This document shows, piece by piece, positions 16,664 through 23,753 of a stretch of DNA of 35,203 nt (the stretch's first letter is position 1; each line of letters opens with the position of its first letter). The stretch covers positions 1 through 35,203 of the forward strand of contig CABUAS010000009.1 in assembly GCA_902489595.1 (NCBI GenBank), given 5' to 3'. The notes beneath the pieces were generated by a model, which made no database searches, was not told where the DNA came from, and was given only the letters and a program-made list of their open reading frames with translations. The DNA is from an uncultured Oscillospiraceae bacterium (GTDB taxonomy: Bacteria > Bacillota > Clostridia > Oscillospirales > Acutalibacteraceae). A program made the translations under genes and the position numbers.

Positions 16664-17091
16664 AAATAGTAATTGAGACGCCTCAGCAGAACGAAGAAGA
16701 TGAGATTATCATCAGATGCAGAAATCTTGATGATGATTTACTTGAAATGATATATCGTTTAAGAGAAGGGCAAAATCAGATAACAGGCTATAGGGATAAG
16801 GAAATCGTGCAGCTGCCGCTTAAAAATATTTATTATTTTGAGGCGGTTGACAATAAGGTGTTTGCTTATTGCGAAACACAGGTTTATGAGGTGAAACTTA
16901 AACTTTATCAACTTGATTATTCAAACTTTATAAGAGTATCAAAATCTGTTGTACTGAATTTATCAAGGATAAAATCACTGTCGCCTCTGTTTAACGGAAG
17001 GCTTGAGGCTAGTCTTAAAAACGGCGAAAAAGTGATTATATCAAGGCAGTATTTGCCCGATTTGAAGAAATCACTTGGAATAACGAGGTGA
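16660..17091 (+). CDS. LytTR-family DNA-binding regulator without receiver domain
   Basis: The 143-residue protein has a LytTR domain in its C-terminal two thirds: EIVQLPLKNIYYFEAVDNKV, then the strand YEVKLKLYQLD, then FIRVSKSVVLNLSRIKSLSP and GRLEASLKNGEKVIISRQYL. No response-regulator receiver is present; residues 1-45 are a short acidic leader. Such stand-alone regulators are paired with a membrane protein that inhibits them (LytTR regulatory systems). Here the next gene is a DUF3021-type membrane protein, translationally coupled. Targets are often their own operon and adjacent transport genes. Confidence 0.88.
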   Translation: MKIVIETPQQNEEDEIIIRCRNLDDDLLEMIYRLREGQNQITGYRDKEIVQLPLKNIYYFEAVDNKVFAYCETQVYEVKLKLYQLDYSNFIRVSKSVVLNLSRIKSLSPLFNGRLEASLKNGEKVIISRQYLPDLKKSLGITR

Positions 17092-17096
17092 CCGAT

Positions 17097-17519
17097 ATGA
17101 GATTTTTAAAAGATTTACTGCGGAATTTTGCTTATGTAACTGCCGGAACGGTAATTGCATTTGCCGTTTACACAGCGATTATAGGCGTAAAAGATGTGCC
17201 GATAATAATGATTGCCGAAATACCTCTGGCAGGATTTGTTACTGCCTTTATAGCAACTGCAATGCTGTTTAAAGAACAGCGCACACGCAAAGGAATTGCC
17301 GCTGTTACCGTGCTGAATTATATAGTGGTGAGCGCAGCAATGGTTGCACTCGGCTTATTGTTCGGCTGGATTGAGCTTGAAATAAAACAGATTTTATTAA
17401 TGCTGCTTTGTGTTGTTTTTGTTTATGCTTTTACGGTGATTATTTCTTATATTACATTAAAAAAAGATGCAGATGAAATAAATGAAACGCTGAAAAATAA
17501 ATTTCCTGATAATGAGTAA
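17097..17519 (+). CDS. DUF3021 family membrane protein, LytTR partner
   Basis: The protein (140 residues) has four hydrophobic segments (about 12-32, 40-60, 72-92 and 100-122) and a charged tail (KKDADEINETLKNKFPDNE), the layout of DUF3021 proteins. ATG 17097 is preferred because GAGGTG at 17085-17090 is 6 nt upstream; a GTG at 17088 would overlap that site. It is the likely membrane antagonist of the LytTR regulator; this is known for related systems, inferred here. A terminator follows. Confidence 0.8.
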   Translation: MRFLKDLLRNFAYVTAGTVIAFAVYTAIIGVKDVPIIMIAEIPLAGFVTAFIATAMLFKEQRTRKGIAAVTVLNYIVVSAAMVALGLLFGWIELEIKQILLMLLCVVFVYAFTVIISYITLKKDADEINETLKNKFPDNE

Positions 17520-17550
17520 ATTTTAATAAGCTGTATTATGTACGTATTCA

Positions 17551-17592
17551 GCAGGGCGAACTTGGATTTTATCTGAGACAGCCCTGCTTTTT
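17551..17592 (+). terminator. Terminator after the LytTR/DUF3021 operon
   Basis: GCAGGGC (17551-17557) pairs with GCCCTGC (17581-17587) across a 23-nt loop, followed by TTTTTC. Confidence 0.65.
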
Positions 17593-17615
17593 CTTCACTT
17601 TTTTATAAATTTTTC

Positions 17616-17649
17616 TTGACATCGGAGCTGTTTTCAATGATACTATAAT
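17616..17649 (+). promoter_or_regulatory. Candidate promoter of the Na/Pi cotransporter gene
   Basis: TTGACA (17616-17621) and TATAAT (17644-17649) are 22 bp apart, too far for one sigma-A promoter. TTGACA with GATACT (18 bp) or another -35 for TATAAT are alternatives. A promoter here is likely because a terminator lies just upstream. Confidence 0.4.
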
Positions 17650-17666
17650 GTGGAGGAATGGGGAGT

Positions 17667-19304
17667 ATGGGAATTACAAACATCATTAACCTTTTCGGCG
17701 GGCTCGGTTTGTTTCTTTTCGGAATGAAATATATGAGCGAGGGTCTGAATAAGGTTGCAGGAAATAAAATGAAAAATCTGTTGGAAAAATTGACGAGAAA
17801 CAGATTTAAAGGTTTCTTTTTAGGCGTTCTTGTAACAGCGATTATTCAGTCGTCATCTGCCACAACAGTAATGCTTATGGGCTTTCTTAATGCAGGCATT
17901 ATGGATTTGGCGCAGGCAACAGGCGTTATTATCGGTGCAAATATAGGCACAACAATAACGGCAGTTCTTATCGCTATTGACGTTTCGTTTATTGCACCGG
18001 TGTGTATTTTTATCGGTGCGGCGATGGCTCTTTTTTCAAAAAAGCAGACAAAGCAGTTTGTCGGTCAGATTATTCTCGGCTTTGGTATATTGTTTTTCGG
18101 TCTGAAATATATGAGCGGTGACGCCGCTATGGGTGTGCTCAAAACAAGTGAGGCGTTTCAGAGTTTCATTACGCAGGCAAACAATCCTTTCTTAGGACTT
18201 CTGATAGGTATTGCTATCTGCGCAGTTTTGCAGTCGTCAAGTGCGGCAATCGGTATTTTGCAGATTCTTGTACTAAACGGGCTGATGCCTATTGATTTTG
18301 CAATGTATATCATTATCGGCGTAAATGTCGGTTCTGCAATGCCGCTGTTCCTTTCTGCAATCGGTGCGAAAACGAATGCAAAAAGAGCCGCTCTGATTTA
18401 CTTTATTTTTGATTTAATGGGTATGTTCATATTTATGCCCGTGGCAATGTTTACGCCTTATACCGACTGGCTGGCAACGGTTTCATCAAACGGTTCGGTT
18501 CAGGTTGCTGCCGGACATATTATATTTAAAGTAGTAACGGCGCTTGTGCTTTTGCCGTTTGTTCCCGTTATTGTTAGGATTTCCGAAAAACTTATCAAAA
18601 GCAAAGAGCATGAAACCGAACTCCGCTTTACATATATTGATAAAAATCTTGCCGATGTCAGCGTTTCAACAATCATTCAGGTTAATAAAGAGGTTGAGCG
18701 AATGGCGCTTCTTGTGCGTGAAAATTTTGTTGCGGCGTGTGAGGGATTTGCAAGGTATGAAGTTGCAGACCCGCAGAAAATCAAGGATAATGAGGTATTG
18801 ATTAACTGGCTTAACCATCATATTTCAGATTATATGGTAACGCTTGCCACAAGCCGAATTACGGCGGATGATTCAGAGCATATCGGAAAACTGTTTCATG
18901 TTATAACAGACCTTGAGCGTATCGGCGACCATGCTGTGAACATTCTTGAAAGAACAGAGCAGGTGAACAGCGAAAATTTGAATTTCTCAGATGACGGAAT
19001 TAATGAATTCAGAAAAATTTATGAGATTTCGCTTGAGGAATTTGACCGTTCAATGGGTGCATTTAAAAATAATAAACTTACCGATGAGGACGAGCATTAT
19101 ATTCACGCTCTTGAAAATAAGGTTGATGAACTTACACTTGAGGCGCAGGATAATCACGTTGAGCGTCTTCGTCAGAAAAAATGCCACACGGATTCAGGCG
19201 TTGTGTTTACAAAGGTTTTGCAGGACCTTGAGCGTGTCGGCGACCACTCCTACAATATTGCATGGGCAGCCCGAAAAGATAAAGATTTAATCAGGCAGAT
19301 ATAG
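17667..19304 (+). CDS. Na/Pi cotransporter family protein with PhoU-like C-terminus
   Basis: The N-terminal half is a polytopic membrane domain with the two inverted QSSSA repeats of NptA/SLC34-type carriers (AIIQSSSATTVMLMGF near residue 60 and AVLQSSSAAIGIL near 190) and GANIGTT/GVNVGSA turns. After about residue 335 two PhoU-like helical repeats follow, each with a D(L)ERIGDH or D(L)ERVGDH motif. Total length 545 residues. ATG 17667 has GGAGGA 9-10 nt upstream; ATG 17658 is only 1-2 nt from that site. It imports phosphate with sodium, and the PhoU-like part probably senses or regulates flux. It is a single-gene unit bounded by terminators. Confidence 0.92.
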   Translation: MGITNIINLFGGLGLFLFGMKYMSEGLNKVAGNKMKNLLEKLTRNRFKGFFLGVLVTAIIQSSSATTVMLMGFLNAGIMDLAQATGVIIGANIGTTITAVLIAIDVSFIAPVCIFIGAAMALFSKKQTKQFVGQIILGFGILFFGLKYMSGDAAMGVLKTSEAFQSFITQANNPFLGLLIGIAICAVLQSSSAAIGILQILVLNGLMPIDFAMYIIIGVNVGSAMPLFLSAIGAKTNAKRAALIYFIFDLMGMFIFMPVAMFTPYTDWLATVSSNGSVQVAAGHIIFKVVTALVLLPFVPVIVRISEKLIKSKEHETELRFTYIDKNLADVSVSTIIQVNKEVERMALLVRENFVAACEGFARYEVADPQKIKDNEVLINWLNHHISDYMVTLATSRITADDSEHIGKLFHVITDLERIGDHAVNILERTEQVNSENLNFSDDGINEFRKIYEISLEEFDRSMGAFKNNKLTDEDEHYIHALENKVDELTLEAQDNHVERLRQKKCHTDSGVVFTKVLQDLERVGDHSYNIAWAARKDKDLIRQI

Positions 19305-19318
19305 CATATGAAAACGCA

Positions 19319-19345
19319 AAGCACCGCCGTATGGGCGGTGCTTTT
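19319..19345 (+). terminator. Terminator of the Na/Pi cotransporter gene
   Basis: GCACCGCC (19321-19328) pairs with GGCGGTGC (19334-19341) around a 5-nt loop, followed by TTTTG. Confidence 0.75.
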
Positions 19346-19352
19346 GTTATGC

Positions 19353-19379
19353 GTGTCGATGTGGGCATCGACCCTTACG
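19353..19379 (+). repeat. REP-like palindrome, family C (GTCGATGTGGGCATCGAC)
   Basis: The arms GTCGATG and CATCGAC enclose TGGG, and the copy ends CCCTTAC, a degenerate reverse complement of the GTAGGG foot. A second copy lies at 29545-29570. Confidence 0.65.
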
Positions 19380-19398
19380 GGGAGTTTGGGCAAGGCAA

Positions 19399-19424
19399 AA
19401 CCCGTGGAGATTGCTCCACGGGTT
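19399..19424 (-). terminator. Terminator of the thiamine-precursor transport operon
   Basis: AACCCGTGGAG (19399-19409) and CTCCACGGGTT (19414-19424) form a perfect 11-bp stem with a 4-nt loop. On the minus strand it is followed by TTTTG. It lies just beyond the last gene of the operon. Confidence 0.65.
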
Positions 19425-19428
19425 GAGG

Positions 19429-20172
19429 TTATGACAAATGCAGGATTTCCACAATCTGACGCTTATATTTTAAAAATTCATCCGTCAGATTAAAATCATC
19501 TGCTCTCGGTTTCGGTACATCAATGATGATTTCTTCGTCGATAGTGCCTGTTTGTGCCGACAGAATGTAAATTCTGTCAGACAGCAGGATTGCCTCGTCA
19601 ATATCGTGTGTGATGAAAACGGTTGAAAGATTGATTTTTTTCATCACGTCAAGATACCATTTGTGAATTTTGCTTTTTGTAATCGTGTCAAGCGCGCTGA
19701 ATGGTTCGTCAAGCAGTGCCACACCGTTTGACGAAAGATAAGTTCTCAGCAGTGCGGCTCTCTGCCTCATTCCGCCCGACAGTTCACTCGGGTACTGATA
19801 CTGTGTGCCTGCAAGCCCGAAGGTTTCAAAGTACGGCTCGGCTTTCTGTCGTGCCTGCTTTTTTTTCATTCCGTTTAAAATCAGCGGCAGGCATACGTTG
19901 TCTATCACCTTGCGATAGGGGAAAAGCAGGTCTTTTTGCAGCATATAACTGATTGCGCCGGGTTTGCCCGTTATGTTTTCACCTTTCAGCAAAACCGTTC
20001 CCGTATCGGGTGTGTAAATGCCTGAAAGTATGTTGAAAAGCGTAGTTTTGCCCGAGCCGCTCACGCCGAGCAGGCTGATGATTTCGCCCTCGTTCAGCGT
20101 GATTGAAACGTTGTTTAAAACCTGTTTTTCGCCAAAACTTTTACTAATGCTTTCTGCTTTTAAAATTTCCAT
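19429..20172 (-). CDS. thiZ: ABC transporter ATP-binding protein (HMP/thiamine precursor, ThiZ-type)
   Basis: The ATPase (247 residues) has Walker A GVSGSGKTT (36-44), the Q-loop in YMLQKDLLFPYR, the signature LSGGMRQR, Walker B VALLDEPFSALD and the H-loop in VFITHDIDEA. It belongs to the SsuB/TauB/ThiZ group that pairs with NMT1-type binding proteins. It follows the binding-protein gene by 3 bp. The TPP riboswitch and the thiamine-binding-fold gene in the same operon point to thiamine precursor (HMP or formylaminopyrimidine) uptake rather than sulfonates. Its exact substrate is inferred. Confidence 0.85.
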   Translation of the reverse strand: MEILKAESISKSFGEKQVLNNVSITLNEGEIISLLGVSGSGKTTLFNILSGIYTPDTGTVLLKGENITGKPGAISYMLQKDLLFPYRKVIDNVCLPLILNGMKKKQARQKAEPYFETFGLAGTQYQYPSELSGGMRQRAALLRTYLSSNGVALLDEPFSALDTITKSKIHKWYLDVMKKINLSTVFITHDIDEAILLSDRIYILSAQTGTIDEEIIIDVPKPRADDFNLTDEFLKYKRQIVEILHLS

Positions 20173-20175
20173 AAT

Positions 20176-21195
20176 TTATGCCAGATAATCATTTGTAAAG
20201 CCGAAGCCTGCAGGGATTTCTTTTTCAATCAATTTTTCATCATAAAGCCATTTATAAAATCCGTTCCAGCGTGCAGGGTCAATATATCCCCATTTTTCAG
20301 CATCTGCAACATATTCGTTTGCAAGCCACTTCTGGCTTTCCTTAACAAGCTCTTCGGAGCCTACAAGTGACTGTGTATCATCGCTCTTAATCAGAATTTC
20401 AGCGGCCTCATCGGGATTTGCAATTGCAAATTCATAGCCCTTTTTGGTAGCCTCAAGGAATGCTTTTACATCATCGGGGTTGCTCTGTAAAAAGTCATTG
20501 TTTGCAACAAGAACAGGTGTGTAATAGTCAAATGTTTCGTTAAGGTCTTTGAAATAGAAGAAATCGGTGTCAATATTGTTAACTTTAGCGTTGATTCCGC
20601 CCCAGCCGTAGAACACCCAGATTGCGTGGTCGGGGTTTGCCTTTACATCCTGTGCCTCGTCTGTAACAGTGTTGGGAATTTTATTGACTGCGTTCCAGTC
20701 ACCGCCGTCATTTGTAACAACATTTTCAAGCGTTGCAAGTTCAATCGGTGAATCCCATGTAAGATAGGTTTTGCCTGATAAGCCGGCAGGGCGGTCCATT
20801 CCCTGACCTTTTAAGGACATAATTCCCGATGTGTTGTGCTGAATCAGTGCGCATACGGCTGTAACATTAATCGGGGTATCTGATGTGAATGCAGCGGCAA
20901 GAATATCCTGACAGTCAACTGCAAACTGTGCCTGACCTGCAGCGCACGCCTGTGTTGCTCCATCTTCGGGTGGCTGAACAAGTGTAACGTTAAGTCCTGC
21001 CTCTTTGTAGTAGCCTTTTTCAAGCGCTGCAAACATACCTGTGTGGTTTGTGTTCGGTGTCCAGTCAAGGCATACTGTAATGTCTGTAAGGTCGTCGGTT
21101 TTGTTGTTATTGTTTTCTGTTTTTGCGCAGGCAGTAATGCTTACGGCTAAAATTACAGTCATAAGCAGTGCCAGAATTTTATTTAATTTTTTCAT
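20176..21195 (-). CDS. thiY: ABC transporter substrate-binding lipoprotein (ThiY/NMT1 family)
   Basis: A lipoprotein signal peptide with lipobox SITAC (lipidated C23) leads into an NMT1/THI5-type binding protein of 339 residues. The conserved ligand-pocket segment TVCLDWTPNTNHTGMFAALE is characteristic of proteins that bind thiamine pyrimidine precursors. The PEDGATQACAAGQAQFAVDC loop also fits the family. An anionic linker (TENNNNKTDD) follows the Cys. It is the periplasm-equivalent, membrane-tethered receptor for the permease and ATPase on either side. Confidence 0.88.
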   Translation of the reverse strand: MKKLNKILALLMTVILAVSITACAKTENNNNKTDDLTDITVCLDWTPNTNHTGMFAALEKGYYKEAGLNVTLVQPPEDGATQACAAGQAQFAVDCQDILAAAFTSDTPINVTAVCALIQHNTSGIMSLKGQGMDRPAGLSGKTYLTWDSPIELATLENVVTNDGGDWNAVNKIPNTVTDEAQDVKANPDHAIWVFYGWGGINAKVNNIDTDFFYFKDLNETFDYYTPVLVANNDFLQSNPDDVKAFLEATKKGYEFAIANPDEAAEILIKSDDTQSLVGSEELVKESQKWLANEYVADAEKWGYIDPARWNGFYKWLYDEKLIEKEIPAGFGFTNDYLA

Positions 21196-21210
21196 TTATG
21201 TATTCTTCCT

Positions 21211-22029
21211 TTATTTGTTTGTTGTATTTTTTTCTTTCTTCTGCCATGGCATTGCCGTCTTTTCAAGCAGGCTGACCAGCGCCATAAGCACAAGGCTGAT
21301 TGCCGAAATAAAAATGATAACGGCAAACATTTTGTCAAACGCGTAGGCTTTTTTTACTCTTGTCATATACACGCCGAGCCCCTCAAAACCGCCCAGCCAT
21401 TCTGAAACGACTGCGCCGACTACGGCATAACTTGCCGAAATACGAAGCCCCGAGAAAAAGGATGCCGTAGCGTTGGGTAACTTGACATATCTGAAAATCT
21501 GCAGCCTGTTTGCGCCCATTGCACGCATTAAATTTACTGCGTCACTGTCTGCAGCACCGAAGCCGTTGAGCAAACCGATTGCAATCGGGAAAAAGGTTGT
21601 AATTACCACAAGCGTGATTTTCGGAGCCATTCCGAAACCCATCCACAAAACGAGCAGCGGGGCAATGGCAATGGTGGGTATTGTCTGCGTGATAACAAGA
21701 ATCGGGTAAATCGCTTTGTACAGAAATTTGAATCTGTCCATCAGCGTGGCAATGATAAATGCAAGCGCTATGCCGATAAGCAGACCGTAGCACGCCTCCT
21801 GCAGGGTGACTGCCGCCTGCTTCATCATAACCGAAAAGTTGTCAAAAAATGCCTTGATAACATCAACGGGTGACGGCAGCATATATGCAGGTATAACCTC
21901 ACGGTCGTTGCATATGTACCATATCAGAATAATAACGCCGATTGCCAGCACGGGGGCAGATTTGTCCCCAAAAGCAAAAAGTCTTTGCTTTGACTTACTG
22001 CTGATGGTGCTTTGTAACTTTTTTGTCAA
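21211..22029 (-). CDS. thiX: ABC transporter permease (HMP/thiamine precursor, ThiX-type)
   Basis: The 272-residue protein has six hydrophobic segments and the BPD_transp_1 EAA loop (MRAMGANRLQIFRYVKLPNA, near residues 165-185). It resembles SsuC/TauC/ThiX permeases. The start is at 22029, overlapping the upstream gene by 35 bp, so a later start is possible, though no better ribosome site was seen. It lies between the thiamine-binding-type gene and the binding protein in one operon under the TPP riboswitch. Confidence 0.87.
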   Translation of the reverse strand: MTKKLQSTISSKSKQRLFAFGDKSAPVLAIGVIILIWYICNDREVIPAYMLPSPVDVIKAFFDNFSVMMKQAAVTLQEACYGLLIGIALAFIIATLMDRFKFLYKAIYPILVITQTIPTIAIAPLLVLWMGFGMAPKITLVVITTFFPIAIGLLNGFGAADSDAVNLMRAMGANRLQIFRYVKLPNATASFFSGLRISASYAVVGAVVSEWLGGFEGLGVYMTRVKKAYAFDKMFAVIIFISAISLVLMALVSLLEKTAMPWQKKEKNTTNK

Positions 22030-22297
22030 TGGTGAGCACCTCGCCCTCAGGGTTGTAAACTACCTTAACATAGGCGCTTACACTGTCGCAGCCTGCCTTG
22101 ATAGCAACCTTCTGGCAGTTTGCAACAATCTCCATAAGCTCATCATAGCTTTCGCCTTCGATTGTTGTTTCAAACGGGCCTACGTAGCAGTTGAGTCCCG
22201 TGCTTTTGATGTAGGCAATAACCTCGTCAACAATGCGAATGAGCTCGTCCTCGTCGTGAACATCAGGCAGAACCTGAATTGCAATACTTGCTTTCAT
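21995..22297 (-). CDS. Thiamine-binding-fold protein (MTH1187/YkoF-like)
   Basis: The 100-residue protein (MKASIAIQVLPDVHDEDELI, then RIVDEVIAYIKSTGLNCYVG, PFETTIEGESYDELMEIVAN and GCDSVSAYVKVVYNPEGEVL) fits the thiamine-binding family PF01910. The characteristic features are the VGPFETTIEGE strand and the terminal GCDSVSAYVKV strand. AAAGGAGAA upstream sets ATG 22297; an in-frame upstream start would lie in the riboswitch region. It is the first gene after the TPP riboswitch, which supports a role in HMP or thiamine handling. Confidence 0.82.
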   Translation of the reverse strand: MKASIAIQVLPDVHDEDELIRIVDEVIAYIKSTGLNCYVGPFETTIEGESYDELMEIVANCQKVAIKAGCDSVSAYVKVVYNPEGEVLTIDKKVTKHHQQ

Positions 22298-22333
22298 AAT
22301 TTTTTCTCCTTTAAAAATATTACTCAACAAGCC

Positions 22334-22369
22334 AAAAGAAAAAGCCTATACTACGAGGGTAGTATAGGC
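22334..22369 (-). terminator. Riboswitch-controlled terminator
   Basis: GCCTATACTAC and GTAGTATAGGC form an 11-bp stem (22344-22354 with 22359-22369). On the minus strand it is followed by TTTTTCTTTT. It lies between the TPP aptamer and the first gene of the operon, as expected for transcription control. Confidence 0.85.
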
Positions 22370-22382
22370 CATAATTATTGTA

Positions 22383-22455
22383 TATCGTCTTCACCGTCCA
22401 TACTAATGCTCGGTTTGAAGGGTATAATCTCAGCCTTTTACAGCACCCCTGACTT
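22383..22455 (-). ncRNA. TPP riboswitch (THI element)
   Basis: On the minus strand the core reads CAGGGGTGCTG, then GGCTGAGATTATACCC (CTGAGA at 22429-22434 and ACCC at 22420-22423), then AACCGAGCATTAGTATGG and ACGGTGAAGACG. The GGGGTGC and CTGAGA/ACCC parts match the TPP aptamer closely. The second arm is a divergent version of the CCTGAT...GCG...GGGA helix. With the terminator downstream it should shut off the thiamine-precursor transport operon when TPP is high. Confidence 0.85.
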
Positions 22456-22469
22456 ATTAAGTTACTGCT

Positions 22470-22498
22470 ATTATAGTTGAGTTAATCCTGTTTGTCAA
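22470..22498 (-). promoter_or_regulatory. Promoter of the TPP-riboswitch transport operon
   Basis: On the minus strand TTGACA (22493-22498) is 17 bp before TATAAT (22470-22475). It is fully consensus and overlaps the last codons of pflA, so the two units are tightly packed. Confidence 0.85.
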
Positions 22499-23189
22499 TG
22501 ATTTTTTGCAAATCGCTGAGTTTGTTTTTATCCATTGGCTCGGTGCTTTTCAGCGGATTTTCGATTTTTAAATTTTCATATTTAAAAAATCCCATCGTGT
22601 GAAAGGGGAGCAGTTCGTATTTTTCGTAGCTGAACTGATTTGCAAAATCCTTGTATTTACGTATTTCGTCTTCGCTGTCGTTGATGCCGGGCACAACAAC
22701 GGTGCGAAGCCACAGGCGCCTGCCCTTGTCAGAACAGTATCTGCCGATTGCAATAAAGTTTTCAAAATTGCCGCCTGTGTATTTTTTGTAGTCTGCCTCA
22801 TTGTAAAATTTAATGTCAAGAATAACCATATCGGCATTATCAATGCAGGTCTTAACGGTGTCGGTCAGCGGCACACTGCCCGAAGTGTCAAGGCAGTAGC
22901 CGATGTCCTCGGCTTTCAGCAGAGGAGAAATCTCGTTTATAAATTCAGCGTTCAGCAAAGGCTCGCCGCCTGAAAAGGTTACACCGCCGCCGTTTTTGAA
23001 ATACGGCTTGTATCTCTTTATTTTTTTTGTAAGCCCTTCGGCAGTGTATTCCGTGCCCGTGCCGAACCAAGTGTCGGGATTATGGCAGTAAACGCACCGA
23101 AGCGGACATCCCGTAAAGAATACACCGTAGCGGATTCCCTCGCCGTCAAGCGCCGCCATGGATTCGATTGAATGTATTGTTGTTGTCAT
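22482..23189 (-). CDS. pflA: Pyruvate formate-lyase activating enzyme
   Basis: PflA is the radical SAM enzyme that installs the glycyl radical on PflB. The 4Fe-4S motif is TGCPLRCVYCHNP (C28, C32, C35). The glycyl-radical activase pattern continues with GVTFSGGEPL, DTSG, VILDIKFYN and LRTVVVPGIND. The length of 235 residues is typical of PflA. GAGGT (23198-23202) precedes ATG 23189. It lies downstream of pflB on the same strand but is separated by about 880 bp containing a RAYT relic, a hairpin element and an oppositely oriented XRE gene, so it is unlikely to be co-transcribed with pflB. Confidence 0.94.
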   Translation of the reverse strand: MTTTIHSIESMAALDGEGIRYGVFFTGCPLRCVYCHNPDTWFGTGTEYTAEGLTKKIKRYKPYFKNGGGVTFSGGEPLLNAEFINEISPLLKAEDIGYCLDTSGSVPLTDTVKTCIDNADMVILDIKFYNEADYKKYTGGNFENFIAIGRYCSDKGRRLWLRTVVVPGINDSEDEIRKYKDFANQFSYEKYELLPFHTMGFFKYENLKIENPLKSTEPMDKNKLSDLQKIIDKQD

Positions 23190-23358
23190 ATTTTACCTCG
23201 TGTCTGATTGTGCCTTTTAATGTATTTATAATTAATGAATTCGTAGGGTGCGGCGTCCCCGACGCACCGCCAACATTGTTGATTTCAATAATTAAATGCA
23301 AATGATTTGGTGTTGCAATGAATTTATTTACATTTATATTATTGTATGTTTTATTCAT
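23190..23358 (-). pseudogene. Relic of a REP-associated tyrosine transposase (RAYT)
   Basis: The minus-strand frame contains ATPNHLHLIIEINNVGGASG, continuing TPHPTNSLIINTLKGTI. The PNHLHLI part has the histidine pair (HxH) of the Y1 HUH nuclease fold of TnpA_REP transposases, and the following segment corresponds to their conserved region before the catalytic helix. Only about 50 residues remain: the N-terminal strands and the catalytic-tyrosine helix are missing, and the frame then runs into pflA. The GGASGTPHPT part is translated from the REP at 23242-23268. It is a decayed remnant, not a functional gene. Confidence 0.65.
23242..23268 (+). repeat. GTAG-type REP palindrome, copy A4 (inside the RAYT relic)
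   Basis: CGTAGGGTGCGGCGTCCCC followed by GACGCACCG is almost identical to copy A1. In the minus direction it is in frame with the transposase remnant. Confidence 0.75.
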
Positions 23359-23409
23359 TTGGGTTATTTAATATTTTACAATTTTACCGTATTTGGAATA
23401 TTTCATATA

Positions 23410-23438
23410 CGGTGCGTCGGGGACGCCGCACCCTACGA
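23410..23438 (-). repeat. GTAG-type REP palindrome, copy A5 (upstream of the RAYT relic)
   Basis: GGTGCGTCGGGGACG followed by CCGCACCCTACG is an A-family copy in the opposite orientation to A4. Together the two REPs bracket the 5' part of the RAYT relic. Confidence 0.75.
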
Positions 23439-23530
23439 TGTTACCCAAAACATAATTTGTACCCTGCATTTCGGCAATTCATTTTCCATATTTTAATGAT
23501 AACACAAAACCCTGAAAAACACAATAAATC

Positions 23531-23559
23531 TTGACGGGTTCGGATTAAAATGTTATACT
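23531..23559 (+). promoter_or_regulatory. Promoter of the hairpin leader / XRE gene
   Basis: TTGACG (23531-23536) is followed after 17 bp by TATACT (23554-23559). Transcription would begin at about 23566, exactly where the long inverted repeat starts. Confidence 0.55.
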
Positions 23560-23565
23560 TAGCGT

Positions 23566-23679
23566 GCAACACAAAATTAAATATATTTTAGTGAATTCCA
23601 TAGCATTATTTTTTATTTTGGTAAAAAATACATGCTTTTAATATGCTATGGTTTACTATAGTATTTAATTTTGTGTTGC
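23566..23679 (+). repeat. 114-bp inverted-repeat element (MITE-like or structured RNA leader)
   Basis: GCAACACAAAATTAAATA (23566-23583) is the perfect inverse of 23662-23679. Inside it, CCATAGCA pairs with TGCTATGG, and a further TATTTTTTA pairs with TAAAAAATA at the apex. The transcript would fold into one long AT-rich hairpin with few bulges. The ends look like terminal inverted repeats of a non-autonomous element. It is unrelated to the GTAG REPs. Confidence 0.7.
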
Positions 23680-23706
23680 GACGAAATTCGAGCTATGTAT
23701 TTTTTC

Positions 23707-23732
23707 TGCGTAGCTTCGGCTGCGCATTTTTT
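23707..23732 (+). terminator. Intrinsic terminator upstream of the XRE gene
   Basis: TGCGTAGC (23707-23714) pairs with GCTGCGCA (23719-23726) around a UUCG tetraloop, followed by six T residues. It lies 21 nt before the XRE start codon, so it may attenuate this gene or end a short RNA that begins near 23566. Confidence 0.75.
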
Positions 23733-23753
23733 ATTTGGGAAGAGAGAAATGAA

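Noticed and set aside
19308..19493. 61-residue plus-strand ORF with a hydrophobic start after the Na/Pi gene
   Set aside because: It runs through a terminator, a REP palindrome and the hairpin of the opposite operon, and its end overlaps the ATPase gene; no good ribosome site.
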